A DNA stretch of 38,646 bases from assembly GCA_002803225.1 (NCBI GenBank), contig NXFV01001164.1, positions 1 to 38,646 of the forward strand, read 5' to 3'. A program made the position numbers and the translations under genes. Positions within the stretch are counted from its first letter, which is position 1; every line of letters begins with the position of its first letter. Origin of the DNA: Gamarada debralockiae. Its lineage: Eukaryota; Ascomycota; Leotiomycetes; Helotiales; Hyphodiscaceae. The notes below the pieces were generated by a model, which ran no database searches, was not told the DNA's origin, and saw only the letters and a list, made by a program, of their open reading frames with translations. Shown here piece after piece: positions 9,969 to 20,486 of the stretch.

Positions 9969-10227
9969 GATCGAGGTGTAGGAGAGATGCTCTCAGATTA
10001 GGTTTTCTGGAATACTAGAGATCTCGCTATGACGGAGATACTTTCCATCTACACGTGATCTAGTAGGAAGTCCGCGAAGATCTTGAGATTGTCAGTTGCC
10101 TGGATCGGGGTTGAAGTCGCGTTGACTTCGCGTCGAGCTTTGAAGCGGGCGGCGGCCGCAAATTCCGCTTTTTGAATTTACAACGGATCTCGCGAGCACA
10201 ACATCACGCACAGCACTCTCAAGAAGC
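9969..10227. promoter_or_regulatory. Divergent promoter region, NTF2-like / MSM1
   Basis: This 259-bp spacer between two divergent start codons must hold both promoters. A GC-rich block (CGGGCGGCGGCCGC, near 10145-10160) lies about 75 bp upstream of the synthetase ATG. The call rests on position. Confidence 0.45.
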
Positions 10228-12082
10228 ATGAATTCCCGGAATCTAACCTCGATACTTCGAGGTCGTTTGCGGCCAAGAAATAATGTCCCGTGGACGAGCG
10301 ATTGGGTCTGCAAATCGTGCAGATCGCGGACTGCTGCCAGGATGAATTCCACAAGCTCGAATCCTCCCCCGAGGAAGCCATACTACATTACTACTCCCAT
10401 TTTCTACGTCAATGCTGGTATGGCCCGTCCTCTCTGATGCAATTACATATGCTAAAGCTCCGTGATAGCCCCTCATGTCGGACACCTCTATACCATGGTC
10501 CTAACGGACATCCTCAAGCGCTGGCAAGTCCTAAAAGGCGAGAAAGCAATCCTCTGCACCGGAACCGACGAACACGGGATGAAAATCCAACAAGCAGCCG
10601 CAAAAGCCAACACTCCCCCAAAAGAGTTCTGCGACCAAACAGCCGAGACATTCAAGAGGCTCGCGAAACAAGCTGGGCTTTCGAACGATTACTTTGTGCG
10701 GACGACGGACTTGGAACATAAGGAGGCAGTGCAATATTTTTGGTATATGCTGAAAGAGAGGGGATATATATATGCGTCTAAACATGAGGGATGGTATTGT
10801 GTTAGCGATGAGACGTATTATCCCGAATCGACGATTGAGAAGAGGTTGGATCCTTTTACTGGACGAACGTTTATGGCTTCGCAGGAGACCGGGAAGGAGG
10901 TAGAGTGGACTTCTGAGGCGAATTACCATTTCCGATTGTCTGCATTCAAGGATCGACTTCTCGAGTTTTACAAGGCTAATCCGGAGTTTGTTGTACCTGC
11001 AACGCGCATGAATGATGTTGTCAAGTGGGTTTCTGATGGCCTGCAAGATCTGTCGGTCTCAAGGCCAGTTGAAAGGCTGAGCTGGGGGATCCGAGTTCCG
11101 GATGATGAGAGCCAGACGATATACGTATGGCTTGATGCGCTCATCAATTACATTACGAAATCCGGGTATCCATGGGCGCCAGGGAAGGAAAGCGCTTTGG
11201 GTTGGCCAGCCAATGTCCAAGTGATTGGGAAGGATATTGTTCGATTCCACTGCATATACTGGCCCGCATTTCTTATGGCACTCGACATCAAACCGCCGAA
11301 ACAGATACTGACGCATGCCCACTGGACATTAGGCCACCAGAAGATGTCCAAGTCAACAGGGAATGTCGTCAACCCTTTTTTCGCCATAGAACGTTTCGGT
11401 GTGGATGCTATGCGATACTATCTGGCTCATGACGGCGGGATCTCTGATGACTCGGACTACGGCAATAATTTCATCGTTGAGAGATACAAAAAGGGACTTC
11501 AAGGCGGAATCGGCAATCTCGTCAGCAGGATTACCAGGCCTAAGATCTGGAGCTTGCGAGATGCCGTCAAAACTGCAAGTGCAGGCGCCCTCCGTGGCCC
11601 AGATGAAGGCACCATTGCACATATTCAAAAGTTGAAGGCCCTGCGCAGAGAGGTGAGCATCAAGATGAAGCAGCTTCATCCCGGCGCTGCACTACAAATT
11701 ATCATGGATGCCGTCTACGAGGTACGACTCCCCTGCCCAGTCCGCCCTCTCCCTCTCTCTTCTAACAGGATAACAGACAAACAAATATCTTCAAGACGCA
11801 GAGCCCTGGATAAAAGCCAAAAGCAATAAAGAATTTGATCCCGAACGCGTCCAGCGCACGATCTACTATTGTGCGGAGTCGATTCGCATTGTTGGGATTC
11901 TGTTGCAGCCGTATATGCCAACGAAGGCTTCGCAACTGCTTGATATGATTGGTGTGGATGAATCGAGGAGGACTTTTGATGATGCGATGTTGGGGAATGA
12001 TCAGACGTATGGTGAGGCGAAAGTTCCAGTTGGGAAGGACGCTTGGGATGCACTGTTTCCGCCGTTACCGGTTGAGACGTAA
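10228..12082 (+). CDS. MSM1: Methionyl-tRNA synthetase, mitochondrial
   Basis: Three exons: 10228-10417, 10469-11721 and 11777-12082 (introns of 51 and 55 nt), encoding 582 residues. This class Ia enzyme charges mitochondrial tRNA-Met. An arginine/serine-rich leader of about 50 residues (MNSRNLTSILRGRLRPR) looks like a mitochondrial presequence. The catalytic signatures are the HIGH motif H66-V-G-H69 in PHVGHLYTM, the TGTDEHG loop, the WYCVSDETYY insertion and the KMSKS motif at 355-359 (KMSKSTGN). The C-terminal helical anticodon-binding domain includes the last exon (TNKYLQDAEPWIKAK). The length matches yeast Msm1 (575 residues). The cytosolic enzyme is longer and lacks the presequence, which argues for the mitochondrial form. 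Intron 1 falls just before the HIGH motif. All key motifs are intact. Confidence 0.95.
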
Positions 12083-12825
12083 TGTATGATAGCTGTGTGA
12101 GTAGTTCCTGTTCGTGAAGAGGCGCAGGATTTGGGATCGTCGACCGCAGCATTCTGTATAGTAGTATAGATACCTTGCTCTGGATTCTTCAATTATTTCG
12201 GCGACGGAGCTAATTCACTCACGAGAAATTGGGGCGTCTGGTGTGTCGTTCCGACCTGCCCCTTTCCTCTTTCCTGGAATGGAAGAGCCTCACAAAAACT
12301 TGTAGGAAAGAAATAGAGCACTCTTTTTTTTTATTGGCCAACTTGAGTCTTTAATTCAACAAGAGGCCACAAATAAAACATGTTCCATTCCATGAGCCTA
12401 AAAGCTGCAGTCTGTAAGTTGCATCCATCATCGTGGTCGTCGACTTCAATTCCGGCAAAAGAGCTTGATATTTCGGATTTCGACGCAAAAACCAGTCCCC
12501 TTTGAAACATTTGATAGTTGAGACTATTCCATTAAGTGATGTCTCTTTTCTAAATTCTTGCACCCCTCATCTTGTTTTCGAGGTGAATCAAACGATCCTT
12601 CCGCTTCAGTTGTGGGTGTTGTCGCCCGTCCTTTCTCATCAAGCACCTGTCATGCAAAACATGCATACAAGCACAACCACCTCATCATCTTCCCTTTCCC
12701 CAACCCTCTTAATACCACCCATTCACGCCTTGTCTCTCATTGTTGATCATTCTACTTCCACAAATCTTCGAGTTTGTTCAATGATTGGAGGTTTGAATTG
12801 AAGGCCTATATTGGAGGGAGCCGCG
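12083..12825. other. Intergenic with poly-T tract
   Basis: No gene is supported. It holds the MSM1 3' flank, a T-rich tract (TTTTTTTTT near 12327) and the upstream region of the zinc-finger relic. Frames at 12351-12563 (-) and 12502-12801 (+) have no recognisable content. Confidence 0.4.
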
Positions 12826-13971
12826 ATGGGAGACAAGATTGGAGGTAGACTGAACACATCTGGCTTCTTGTGTCATATTTGCGTGTGGAGGGAACGAGCT
12901 GAGAGTCATGAATTGATGGACACTGAGGCGTTGATTCGTCATATAGGACGGTATCATTACTTGCAGGATGGTCAGATGGGTGATTATCGTACGTCCCCTT
13001 ACCCTAAATCTGAACCTCTCACTCACACTGAACGATTTACAGTTCATACCGCCTACCAAGCCCACCGCTCTCCTCTACCACACCATAGACACTTACCTCT
13101 CCCATTTGAGCAACTCTCTCACGCCCCAACTGACTCCTTCACATCACCTGGACAATTGACTCCAGGAGCTCGGCTTGCGAACGCGAGGGACAGTTATCTG
13201 CTGCTGCCGGTCAAGGTGGATGATTCGGAGGAGGAAAGTTTGCCGGAGGATTTCTTCAGCTATCTGGCCAATCGTTCCACGGTTGTAGACGATTCGGATG
13301 GATAAAATGCTCAGGAACACCATCCGGAATACTATGGCCATTATCCGGCCATTCGTTCGATGAGTTTAAACGATCCAGGAAATGCTGTTTTCAAGGTTCA
13401 TCCATTTCCAAAGATCCAAAAATACGGCCTGGAAGCGCTGGTCGTGCCTGAAACCCTCGAGGGTCCAAACCTCGATGTCAATGCCATGGATGGAGATTGG
13501 CCGCACCCTATGGACATATCAACTGGCCGTCTGGACTTGAACAATTTGAATGCACGGCTGCTCATGGAAGCTATCACCCTCGCACGATTGGACTACGAGT
13601 TAGCCCGACTAACTGTTTTCGCTACGCAATTGGAGGAGTATAAGGAATGGTGTGGTATGGACGGGAGGTACCGGGGGCTACCCGAGGCTGTAAGTGTCCA
13701 ACCAGAGGAATGAGAAGAAGCGGAGAGGAGAGATAGGTTGCATGTATGGCCTGAGAAAGTCTCCCCGGCTTGGGAAAAGTTGAAAGAGTGCAGGAAAAGT
13801 CTCGAAGACGAAGATGGAAGCATTTGGACTCTTGATAGGGACTTCGGAGAGGCGAGAGAGTATATGGATTTGCGGGATATGGAATGAGCAAATGAGCAAT
13901 TGCTGAACATGGCCGAGCGATTGCAACTAGCTTGGCGGACTTGCAGTGTAGCAATCACTCAGTCCATTTGA
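12826..13971 (+). pseudogene. Zinc-finger gene relic with three in-frame stops
   Basis: A single reading frame carries a coherent protein from ATG 12826 to TGA 13969-13971. It is broken by TAA (13303-13305), TGA (13711-13713) and TGA (13885-13887). A 54-nt GTACGT..TACAG intron (about 12989-13042) lies near the start. The N-terminus has a C2H2-like pattern: FLCHICVWRE, then H-x4-H in RHIGRYHYL. The middle (ARLLMEAITLARLDYELARL) and the last segments (WPEKVSPAWEKLKECRKS) are helical, charged and plausible protein. Because the frame stays open across each stop for 100 or more codons, the stops look like point mutations in a formerly continuous gene, not chance frame ends. An expressed shorter protein ending at 13305 cannot be excluded. 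Confidence 0.6.
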
Positions 13972-14167
13972 GCATTCGCTTCTGAATCCTTCAACCTTGT
14001 GCAACGATCACGTCCGAATCGTTCACTCTACTTGAGACATTACTTCTAAATTGGAAACGTCGAAAGGATTTAAACGCGTCCCACTTGCTCATTCAACAAT
14101 TATCTTTATGTTCCAATAATCTTTGATTCTGGTTGAGATGTCGGTATAGTCCGGTCCATTAGGAGTA

Positions 14168-14545
14168 GAGCTCCGAATGAGTTCGATCGAATCCAATTAC
14201 CTACGATTCGAAACCGTACAGATCGAATCTTATAGTCTTAAATTCGAACCCTTACGAATAGAATATTATTCGTAAGAATTCGATTCGAACGTAGACCGTA
14301 TGCTAGTCGGATAAGCTAGGCTAAGCAAGACGGCCGAAAAAGTTCCTCTTACTTTAGTCCCTCGAGGGCCCTTACTCTGACTTACAAAGTATCACATGCT
14401 TACAATTCTACGAATTGCATGACTCTACTACTTAAAACTCGATTCGATTTGTAACAAATTTACTAATCTGAAAACGCGATTTGATCGGATTCGATTCGTA
14501 TACGAATTCGAATGGTTCGAAAATTCGTGATTCGAATCGGAGCCC
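14168..14545. mobile_element. Non-coding MITE-like element, 378 bp, TA-flanked
   Basis: The stretch starts GAGCTCCGAATGAG after TA (14166-14167) and ends with the inverse, TCGGAGCCC, before TA (14546-14547). The termini are imperfect inverted repeats: G(A/G)GCTCCGA(A/T)T. The interior is AT-rich and dense in ATTCGAA/TTCGAAT words. It contains a perfect hairpin CTTACGAATA/TATTCGTAAG with a 6-nt loop (14251-14276) and the palindrome ATTCGTATACGAAT (14494-14507). No coding capacity is seen. A TA duplication points to a Tc1/mariner-mobilised MITE, though the termini are short and diverged. Confidence 0.5.
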
Positions 14546-14694
14546 TATAAAATACAGGGCATTTTTACCCAACCGGTCACGAAGCAATACGCCGTACAGG
14601 ATGCTTGTTAAATAGGTCGAAACAACAGTGCCTCCGTACAAAGCCCGAATAGCACCAGACTTTTCGAAGATGTGGTGTTAAGGACAAGAAAGGA

Positions 14695-15150
14695 CTAAGG
14701 TATTCTGAGGAGAGTGCCGGGTATTTCGAAGTGGTGGTACGTAGAGAGAGGACGCAGGTATTTGCGCAAAGAATTCGCTATTTGCGAAACCGCTAGCAGA
14801 CCAGGGTATGTCGCACCAACACAGAAACCCAATAGACGCCCAGTTATCCCACCCTCGAACGTGACAGATAGCAGACGGAATGCTGAATCGGATAACGGTG
14901 AATTTGTTCGCTTCGAGTTGAAGCTTGTGGTTTCGTTGTCAAGAGGGCTTGTGGATCGAGTTATAGGGTTTTCTGTGGACATCGCAAGAAGTGCAACGTG
15001 GAGTGCCACATCCAGGGCAGTTTTCGACTTTGATAGTCATCCCACTTGCATTGCACTGGCACTGGTTTTTGTTAGCCGCATGCGTCTCTATACCTGCTCT
15101 AGACCTACGCAAATCCATACCCAAACCACTACCTTCTTTTTCTGCTTCGG
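14695..15150 (-). pseudogene. Cysteine-ribbon gene relic, copy 1 (with extra intron)
   Basis: The recognisable coding parts are 15150-15109 (PKQKKKVVVWVWIC) and 15061-14939. The second contains CQCNASGMTIKVENCPGCGT and then PRCTSCDVH, a CxC..CxxC..CxxC zinc-ribbon-like module. They are joined across a 47-nt intron, GTAGGT..CCAG with a GCTAAC branch. After DVH the ribbon frame soon ends, but conserved coding continues in another frame (NPITRS.SPLDNE, then TFEGGITGRLLGFCVG) down to 14695, so a frameshift is likely. An upstream intron (GTAAGC near 15215, acceptor GTAG at 15151) is shared with copy 2 at 30.1-31.0 kb. Small proteins with repeated CxxC are common in helotialean genomes, but I cannot name this family or its function. 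Confidence 0.5.
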
Positions 15151-17627
15151 CTACCGGTCGTACTCGTAAGTGACTGATTGGCTTCCTTGCTTGTAGAATA
15201 GCTTACCATATGGGGCGGTAATGGAACGGGCAGTCGATTAAACCTCCACACTCTTGCAGATACGGTGCTCCTCCACTTCTTGAGTTATCGACCCCGGACG
15301 AGACCTGGCTTGCTTTAGGGATGCGATATTGAAGATTCTTGAAAAGACAAGACTGGATTTATCCCCTACGCTGCGGCACGCACGCCTGTCAGAACGCAAA
15401 CACACAGTGTCTATCGCAACACAGTACTGTCGCAACTTCTTAGAGCAAACAAAATAAACATGGCATCGTGATTATTTCGAAGTGTAGCTTTACATTTATC
15501 AACTTTTTAGCTTTTGATACCTTTTCGATCAAGTGATTTTAAGGTATCAAACTTCCGGAATTTTTCGGATAAGGGGCCGCTAGTAAGACGTGCGCGGAAC
15601 CACAGCCAAAGGGGTAATCCAATTGGAAAGCGGTGCAAACAGGTCGAAAAAAATGAATGACTTAAAGAAACCAAAAGACGTACACTGTACAGGTATTAAA
15701 TAATGTGAGATGAGAGGCGGTTTATCAACGTGGTCGAAGTCAACGAGAGAGCTATTGTGGGAGTTCTAATCTCCTTTGGGTCAGTGGAAGCTCTCACCTG
15801 CTCGCGGTGAACAAATACAGTAAAAGCTGCACTAGGACACCTGACATGTCGTGGGAGTTCTAGTCTGCTTTCGGCTAGTAGAAGCTCCCACCTGACCACC
15901 TGTCCGGGACCTCGACAAGGCATGAAACAATGCATGGAAGTACAACACAGCGGGAAGAAAGGTATGATCATGTGATATACGGCCTTCCAGCAGAACCCGA
16001 GGCCAAAAGGGGTACGAGGATTTCCCCCACGGAAGTGCGTCCTCTCCATCCCAAACAGAGTATCCCTCAGGAGATCTGGGTGCGCTTGCTCTGATTCTCC
16101 CAGAAGGTGGGCATTCATGGTTTATTACTCGCTGGGGGTCCCGACGTCGCTCGGAGAAAACGCCTGTAAACAGAGGGGCGGAGTTGGGCTCAGGCGGCAA
16201 TTTTGAGTGAGGTTGGAACTTTCTGCTCTGCTTATTCGACAACGATAACCTCAAGGCAACGGAGATACTTCCGGCGAGCTTGGTTATCTAGGGAAAGTGG
16301 AATTTCCAAGGAACTGTATCGCAACTGGACAAGACGAATGCGACTTGCAGGTTCTTACAAAGTAGGTCATTTTATCCAGAAATCGGGCCTAACCTTGCAT
16401 AACCGTACCCCCTATCCTTGGTGACCTCTCTTGCTAGTGGTTCATCGCACAACTCTGACCCACTTCTGGGAAGGGGAAACTGGCCCGAGCTTCGAGAAGG
16501 CTCAGATTCTTTGGTGTTGTCTCTATAAGAATCGTTGCTCTACCAGCATGTATGACGAAGAATAAACCTATTAATCCTTACCATTCTAATGTATGTTCAG
16601 AATCGGTATTTGCTGATGTTTTGCTAACAAGCGCTGATAGACTATCGGATGCCACGGGACAGAGTAATGCACAAGCCGACTGAATAAAGTCCCGCGTCGA
16701 TGATGAGAGCTTATAGAGAGATTTAAGGGACGTGTATATGATCGAGGAGATCGAGGAACACGGTCAGGAAGCTATATCCATCTAGTATAGAGTATTTCTG
16801 CTCACGACAATTAGTAGTACTAATAAAGCTACTATGATTCTACTTACGATTCGAGTCTCCACTGTCCCTACGCTAGCAACTCTGGGCCACGCCATTACTC
16901 TATACGGCGAGCTGCCAACGGTTTAATAAAAGAATTGTATCCCATCGAAAATGGCGTAATTAAAGGCCAATCACAGCATCGCAATCATGCCTGCCAAATC
17001 CTCTCAACGAACATAGGCATTTCAACTGAAGAGCTGGATATGAGTGAGGGTAGAAAAATCCGAGGGTAAAGATCGATTCAAACACTCCAAAAGGGGAAGA
17101 CTGAGGGCTGCACCAAGGCGCTCCGTTGATTGGTCATTGTTTCGATATTCGATGGGATTTCGAGTTTGCTAAGTAATGGCAAGCCGTTGATGAATTCCAT
17201 CTTCAAGTTAGCATTGGTCCAGCATCGTAAACGTAACCCAGGGAGCATGACTGACCTTGTCCGAGTGCGTTATGGAGCACTTAGGATCTCCAATATTCTG
17301 GAATCCTGTGATGTAGACTCTCCGGCTGCTCGACCCTGTTGTGGAGCTCCAGAAATCTTGGAGATACTATATATTTCCTGTCATCTTAGAGGTTGATAGC
17401 CACATAATTCCAAAGTCGTATCCCCAGGGTTGATCCAATATGTAATTTGGAGGATGGCTTTTATACACCATATATCTTACAATAAACTTGCTTTCCCAGT
17501 CTCTATGGTTCTCGCAGACCAGTCTTCGGGTTCCCTGCGTTGTAGTATTCCAGTGTTCCCAAGTAGAACCCACCTCCATGCTCTATATTAAGAGATCCGC
17601 AGAAGTAGGCACCGCAAATATAACCCC
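15151..17627. other. 2.4-kb gene-poor stretch with hairpins
   Basis: No gene is supported. Possible upstream exon remains of the cysteine-ribbon relic extend to about 15300. Structures seen are a perfect 11-bp inverted repeat TTTGATACCTT/AAGGTATCAAA (15513-15551) and two related 41-nt hairpin units (15757-15797 and 15851-15891). The region 16640-16990 has the stop-rich, TA-rich look of decayed repeat DNA but no identifiable ends. The open frames at 15696-16254 (-), 16203-16424 (+) and 17130-17396 (+) show no family signal. Confidence 0.4.
15757..15891. repeat. Two related 41-nt imperfect hairpins
   Basis: Units 15757-15797 and 15851-15891 are both 41 nt, about 34 of 41 positions identical, 94 bp apart start to start. 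Each begins GTGGGAGTTCTA and ends GAAGCTC(T/C)CAC, so the ends pair as GTGGGAG/CTC(C/T)CAC with a following TTCTA/TAGAA-like stem and one bulge. Both are followed by CTG. Confidence 0.6.
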
Positions 17628-18083
17628 TTAATGACTCAAAGTACTCCTCTTCTTCAGCTTCCTCCTCAACAGCGTCGCCCGCCCCTTCCTCGTCCTAATC
17701 CGACTCAAAAACCCATGCCGCCTCTTCCTGACAAAATGACTCGGACTAAACGTATTCCGCGGTCCGCATCGCACCTGCATTGCGCCTAACGCTGGATGTG
17801 TCGATATCTTCGGTAGGAGATCGAGCGCGCTCTCTGTAGAACTCGCTGTTGTCGCTTGGGGTTTGGAGATTGCGAGAGCTGGCCGGAATGAGGAGGGGAA
17901 AATGGTTGGTCGGACGGGGGAGAAGGATGTGAATGATCTGTTAATGTCAGCCATGGCTAGGAATATGGAGGATACGGAGGTTTACCTCTTGGAGGTCTGG
18001 AGAGTTGATTTTTGGAGTGTTTGAGAGGTGATTGAGGGTATTTGGAAGGCATTTAAGCCTCGTGAGCAGCGTAGGCACAGCAT
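17628..18083 (-). CDS. MRPL34: Mitochondrial large-subunit ribosomal protein bL34m
   Basis: Two exons on the minus strand: 18083-17986 and 17937-17628, split by a 48-nt intron (GTAAAC..ACAG, branch GGCTGAC), giving 135 residues. The N-terminus MLCLRCSRGLNAFQ, followed by Ser/Thr-rich sequence, is a plausible mitochondrial presequence. The last 45 residues (RNTFSPSHFVRKRRHGFLSR, then KGRATLLRRKLKKRSTLSH) are the bL34 domain, matching the bacterial T(F/Y)QPS...RKR.HGF..R......GR..L.RRR..GR pattern. bL34 binds domain I of the large rRNA near the exit tunnel. A shorter start inside the intron (ATG 17954) leaves an open frame, but the spliced model supplies the leader expected for an imported protein. 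The gene is divergent from the plus-strand gene at 18300. Confidence 0.9.
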
Positions 18084-18299
18084 CTGGACCAGTGGTGCAG
18101 CAGATGTTTGGTGATTGTCGAAGCTTGAAATCGTTCAAGAAATGGAGGATGACGCTAGCGTGCGGACAAAGTCCGCCTTCCAAAAATAATTTTTCGAGCA
18201 CGACCTCAGAACGCGCAAACAAGTTCGAACGTCCATTGCAACAAGAAACTCTCTACGGTCTTATTATCTCTTTGAGCCCTCAAATCACCTATTTTAAAA
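18084..18299. promoter_or_regulatory. Divergent promoter region, MRPL34 / lysine-rich protein gene
   Basis: This 216-bp spacer lies between the divergent starts at 18083 (-) and 18300 (+). A CAAATCACCTATTTTAAAAA stretch lies just before the plus-strand ATG. The call rests on position. Confidence 0.4.
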
Positions 18300-18914
18300 A
18301 TGTCCGCCTTCCCACCCCACAAAACCCTAGCCTCCGTCCCAGTAACCCAAGAAATCGCCCTCAAATTCCTAACCTCCTACCTCATCTCTGCAAAAACAAC
18401 ACCCTATCTCCTCCCCAACGCACGACTCGAGCCCTCCGGCCCCACGTCCGGCTCCAGTTCCTCGTCCATCATCGTGCACAATTTGGAGCGCGTGCAGGCT
18501 GGATTACGGGGAGAATGGCTTGCGCCTGTCTTGGATTTAGAAGAGGGTGTGAAGGTTGCGATGGGCGGAGAAGGGAATGAGGAGGGTGATAAGATGGAGG
18601 TTGATGGCTGGCAGGATTTAGATGAATATCAGAGGGAACAGAGTATTGAGGAGGGAGAAGTAGGACCAAGACAGGTGGGCGTTGCGCAGGAGGGGGATAG
18701 CGAGTTTGAAGGGAGGGCGGAGCCAGACACAGAGCCAGAGGAGGCTCCAAAGGCGAAGAAAGTTAAGACGAAACATGAAGGTGGTGCGAATAGATCGATA
18801 TCTAGGGAACCTATGGATAAGATGGCGAGGAAGAAGGCGAAGAAGGAAAAGTTGAAGGGGGAGAGAAAGAAGAGGAGAGAACAGGATTTGAAGGCGAAGG
18901 AGGCTGAGGAATGA
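18300..18914 (+). CDS. Uncharacterised acidic then lysine-rich protein, possibly nucleolar
   Basis: A single exon of 204 codons with no sign of splicing. Residues 1-85 look folded (TLASVPVTQEIALKFLTSYL, then a Gly/Ser loop, then NLERVQAGLRGEWLAPVLDL). Residues 86-150 are acidic and disordered, and the C-terminus is a KKAKKEKLKGERKKRREQ-type basic tail with several nuclear-localisation-like clusters. This layout (small N-terminal domain, acidic stretch, lysine-rich tail) is common among nucleolar and ribosome-biogenesis factors, but I cannot name an ortholog. The gene sits 58 bp from the convergent 3' end of STE24, so the transcripts probably overlap. Confidence 0.75.
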   Translation: MSAFPPHKTLASVPVTQEIALKFLTSYLISAKTTPYLLPNARLEPSGPTSGSSSSSIIVHNLERVQAGLRGEWLAPVLDLEEGVKVAMGGEGNEEGDKMEVDGWQDLDEYQREQSIEEGEVGPRQVGVAQEGDSEFEGRAEPDTEPEEAPKAKKVKTKHEGGANRSISREPMDKMARKKAKKEKLKGERKKRREQDLKAKEAEE

Positions 18915-18972
18915 ACATCACAATGCGGAGATCGGATAAGAAGGTAACGCCGTCTGGTATTGGCTCTATAGT

Positions 18973-20486
18973 CTACAACTCCCTCCCACTGGCCTGGACC
19001 ACCTTCTCGTCCTTCGATTCGGCCCCGCTGGCCTTCGAATCCCCATACCACCCCAGCGCACCAAGTCTCTCCGACAAAATCGGATGCGAGAAATGGTAGC
19101 TTGCATACATCCAATCAGCATCCATCGTGCTCAGATTCTGGATCTGGAGCTTGATCAACGAACGAGCAAGCTCCGTTGAGTATCCCAACTTCTGCGCGAA
19201 TTCATCGGCTTGGAATTCGTAGCGACGGCTAAGGATGTTCATAAGAAGCTTGATGACCGTGTCCATTGGTGCGAGAGCGTCGGAGAAGAGGATGAAGCCG
19301 ATTATTATGGGGAACTCTTTGTGGAAGCCGAAGGACTGGTAGAGGGATTGGTTGTTGATGAATACGGAGAAGAGGGCGAAGATGTAGAAGAAATGCGCCT
19401 GCACACTCTGTCAATAAAATTCCTTCTCTACACAAAAAGTCTGCGTACCTGTGAAATTCCAAAAAGTCTCGTTGTGTGTCCCAAACTCCAATGTCCAAGC
19501 TCGTGTGCAAGAACTGCCACAACTTCTTGTGTCTCACTCTTCTCGATCAAGGTATCGTAAATAACAATGTGTTTCTTCCATGGCATACCGAAGAAATAAG
19601 CATTGCTGTGAGCGCTTCTCTTGCTACCGTCAATAACGTAGAGCTCATGAAGCGGGAACTTCAAGCGCTTTGCCAAACCCTCCACACCAGTTTTCAAATC
19701 ACCAGGCTGCAGAGGAGAAAGCTTGTTGAAAAGAGGTAGAATCGTAATCGGGTAGATCGTAATCATAAAAACCTGCAACCCAGCCCCAAACAACCAAAGG
19801 TAATAAAAGAACTTATTGCCCGTCTTCTGCACAATAGCCAAGAAGCCGGCAAGAATAGGAGGAGCAAGAATGAAAGCCAGCATCTGCGACTTCAGAATGT
19901 CCATAACGAACAACTTCGGGGTCTGTTTATTGAATCCAAATTTCTCCTCTAGGACGAATGTATGGTAGATCGAGGTTGGTAGGGAAAGGACTTGTTGAAT
20001 GACTATAAAGGTAAGGACGAAGACGATCGAGTGCGTGATCTCGCCCGTAAATCGAGCGGGTGCGAAACGCAGGAGCCATGATCCAGTCAGGGCCCAGAGT
20101 TTGGGGAGGACGTCGTAATAGATGAATGCCGTGTTTTGGATTTGACCGTAGAGACCGCTGACGAGATTGAACTTCGCTTTGGCGCGTCCGTAAGACTGCG
20201 CAAGTTAGTATTTGTTTATCCGGCGAAGAGGCGTTGATTACCTGAGACTTGTCGAAGACTTCTTGGGAAACTTCATTTTGGAGAACTTTTGGCGGACGCG
20301 TTTGCTTTAGGACTTGATACTGGCGCAGAGAAAGGAAGCCTTCGAAAAGGTACTGGGCGATAGAAAAGCCGACGATGAGCTTCTTCCACGGAAAGAGAGG
20401 TCGGTCGAGGAAATGCGCGAGGCGCTGGAGATGTTAGTTGGGGTTCGGGCATGTCCAAAAGGAAAGCATACCTGGAGGAGGTCCAT
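18973..20486 (-). CDS. STE24: CaaX prenyl protease 1 (Ste24, M48A)
   Basis: Four exons on the minus strand: 20486-20472 (a 15-nt first exon, MDLLQ), 20424-20242, 20195-19449 and 19398-18973, with introns of 46-50 nt, giving 456 residues (yeast Ste24 has 453). This multi-spanning zinc metalloprotease of the ER and inner nuclear membrane removes the -aaX tripeptide from farnesylated proteins and makes a second cut in the a-factor precursor. The zinc motif HELGH is at 297-301 (VLAHELGHWSLGH), and the third ligand lies in RRYEFQADEFA (E376). Other family phrases are EEKFGFNKQTPK, KRSAHSNAYFFG and ISQAHFFYIFALF across the last intron. All catalytic residues are present. No C-terminal retention motif was assigned. 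Confidence 0.96.

Noticed and set aside
13690..13736. A GTAAGT..GATAG intron that would remove the second stop of the zinc-finger relic
   Set aside because: The 47-nt segment is purine-rich with no pyrimidine tract, and removing it leads at once to a TGA in the new frame.
15696..16254. Two overlapping minus-strand frames of 140 codons each
   Set aside because: They have no family signal and odd composition, and they run through the hairpin pair, so coding is unlikely.
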